The notes under the pieces were generated by a model. The model was not told where the DNA came from. It did no database searches and saw only the letters and a list, made by a program, of their open reading frames with translations. Shown in pieces: positions 63,486 to 64,000 of a stretch of 64,000 nucleotides of DNA. The position numbers were made by a program, and so were the translations under genes. The DNA comes from an uncultured Tropicimonas sp. Lineage in GTDB: Bacteria; Pseudomonadota; Alphaproteobacteria; Rhodobacterales; Rhodobacteraceae. How positions within the stretch are numbered: position 1 is the first letter of the stretch; every line of letters begins with the position of its first letter. The stretch spans positions 1 to 64,000 of the forward strand of contig CANMIP010000019.1 in assembly GCA_947497945.1 (NCBI GenBank), read 5' to 3'.

Positions 63486-64000
63486 TGTGCCCCCAGGTCG
63501 ATGGCCATGGCCGAGACCGGGCGGGTGTCGTCCAGCAGGCCGGAGGCGTGGAGAAACGCCTCGAAACGCGCATAGCGCCCGGCATCCAGCCCGGCCGGCG
63601 CCAGCGAGAAACGCGGCCAGGTATCCACCCAGGCCTTCGCATTCAACGCGTCCTGCAACTCGGCGGCAGTGCCGGAAAAGGTCTCCCAGGCGGCTTCGGG
63701 ATTGTTGACGATATGATGGGTCGCCTTCTCGGTGGCGGCAAGGAAGCGCACGATCCTGTCGGCATCCATGGTCTCGGAACTGGCGACATAGATCAGCTCG
63801 TCATAGGGCGGCAGCCCCTCCTCCTCGAGATAGAAACAGCGACCGGGGACGCCTTCGATCTCCATCTGGTTCAGCTCGAAATTGCGAAAGGCGCCCATGA
63901 CGGCATCGACCTGCCCGGCCATCAGCGCGGGCGAGAGCGACCAGTTGACGTTGATGAGATCCACATCCGCCATGGTCAGCCCGCCATTGGCGAGAACCCG
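63482..64000 (-). CDS. thiY: partial ThiY-like pyrimidine-precursor binding protein
   Basis: The C-terminal 172 residues of an NMT1/THI5-like binding protein, open to the window end. The frame continues past the internal ATG 63973 (RVLANGGLT precedes MADVDLINVNW), so the true start is outside. It contains SLSPALMAGQVDAVMGAFRNFELNQ and LPPYDELIYVASSE, typical of this group. It would deliver N-formyl-4-amino-pyrimidine or a relative to ThiXZ. A TPP riboswitch, if any, would be upstream and out of view. Confidence 0.88.
   Translation of the reverse strand, partial: RVLANGGLTMADVDLINVNWSLSPALMAGQVDAVMGAFRNFELNQMEIEGVPGRCFYLEEEGLPPYDELIYVASSETMDADRIVRFLAATEKATHHIVNNPEAAWETFSGTAAELQDALNAKAWVDTWPRFSLAPAGLDAGRYARFEAFLHASGLLDDTRPVSAMAIDLGAQ

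Noticed and set aside
61242-63575. 777-codon plus-strand frame over the thi operon
   Set aside because: Antisense to tenA, thiZ and thiX, all with intact motifs; arginine/glutamine-rich shadow.

Overview
The window looks like a chromosomal segment of a marine-type Rhodobacterales alphaproteobacterium (Roseobacter/Rhodobacter group). GC is high throughout. Lineage-typical pieces include a PhaR/phasin/PHA-synthase locus with CTGC-N3-GCAG operators, a DUF6280-type protein, a pcm-tolC-PopZ-like gene order, and a urea-type ABC operon. No rRNA, tRNA, CRISPR array or intact insertion sequence was seen. The taxonomy is inferred from family resemblance only.

Layout. 1-5700 is the right end of an integrated element, all on the minus strand. 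It runs from a P4-type tyrosine integrase to two coupled paralogous genes of unknown function, an AlpA regulator, a winged-helix protein, an unlisted 40-residue ORF, a hypothetical protein, a Prim-Pol protein and a partial membrane ORF that leaves the window. 5.8-10.2 kb holds an HtpX protease and a copper module (cueR, copA, copZ) with divergent MerR-type promoters. 10.2-14.4 kb is a hexuronate island (kduI, uxaC, GntR regulator, kdgK) with no transporter in view. 14.5-17.6 kb is a GGDEF-EAL membrane protein coupled to a PhnD-type periplasmic protein. 17.8-22.7 kb holds a LacI regulator, a PhzF protein, small unknowns, a pair of TerB-like genes and a PhnD-like protein.

22.8-31.2 kb is a polar amino-acid/amine ABC transporter followed by two glutamine-synthetase-like ligases flanking a class I amidotransferase, then a DegT-type aminotransferase. 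This looks like uptake plus gamma-glutamylation of an amine. 31.4-37.5 kb holds a LysR regulator and the polyhydroxyalkanoate locus (phaR, phaP, phaC with divergent phaZ). 37.5-48.9 kb is housekeeping and accessory: three alpha/beta hydrolases, a VOC protein, two aminotransferases, a phosphatase, a glycosyltransferase, YgfZ, a fructosamine-kinase-like protein, EF-P and a DUF6280-like protein. 49.4-52.9 kb holds a PopZ-like protein, a TolC protein and a PCMT-like protein. 53-59.2 kb is the urea ABC operon urtABCDE, with an intercistronic hairpin after urtA and a nested inverted-repeat element between urtB and urtC. 59.7-60.8 kb is an AI-2E-family transporter. 61.3-64 kb is a thiamine-precursor salvage operon (thiY-like, tenA, thiZ-like, thiX-like) cut by the window end.

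The most promising unexplained items are the integrase-coupled paralogous pair at 2559-4406, the PhnD/GGDEF-EAL two-gene unit at 14510-17556, the ligase-amidotransferase-ligase cluster at 26185-29892, and the nested inverted repeat at 55677-55822.
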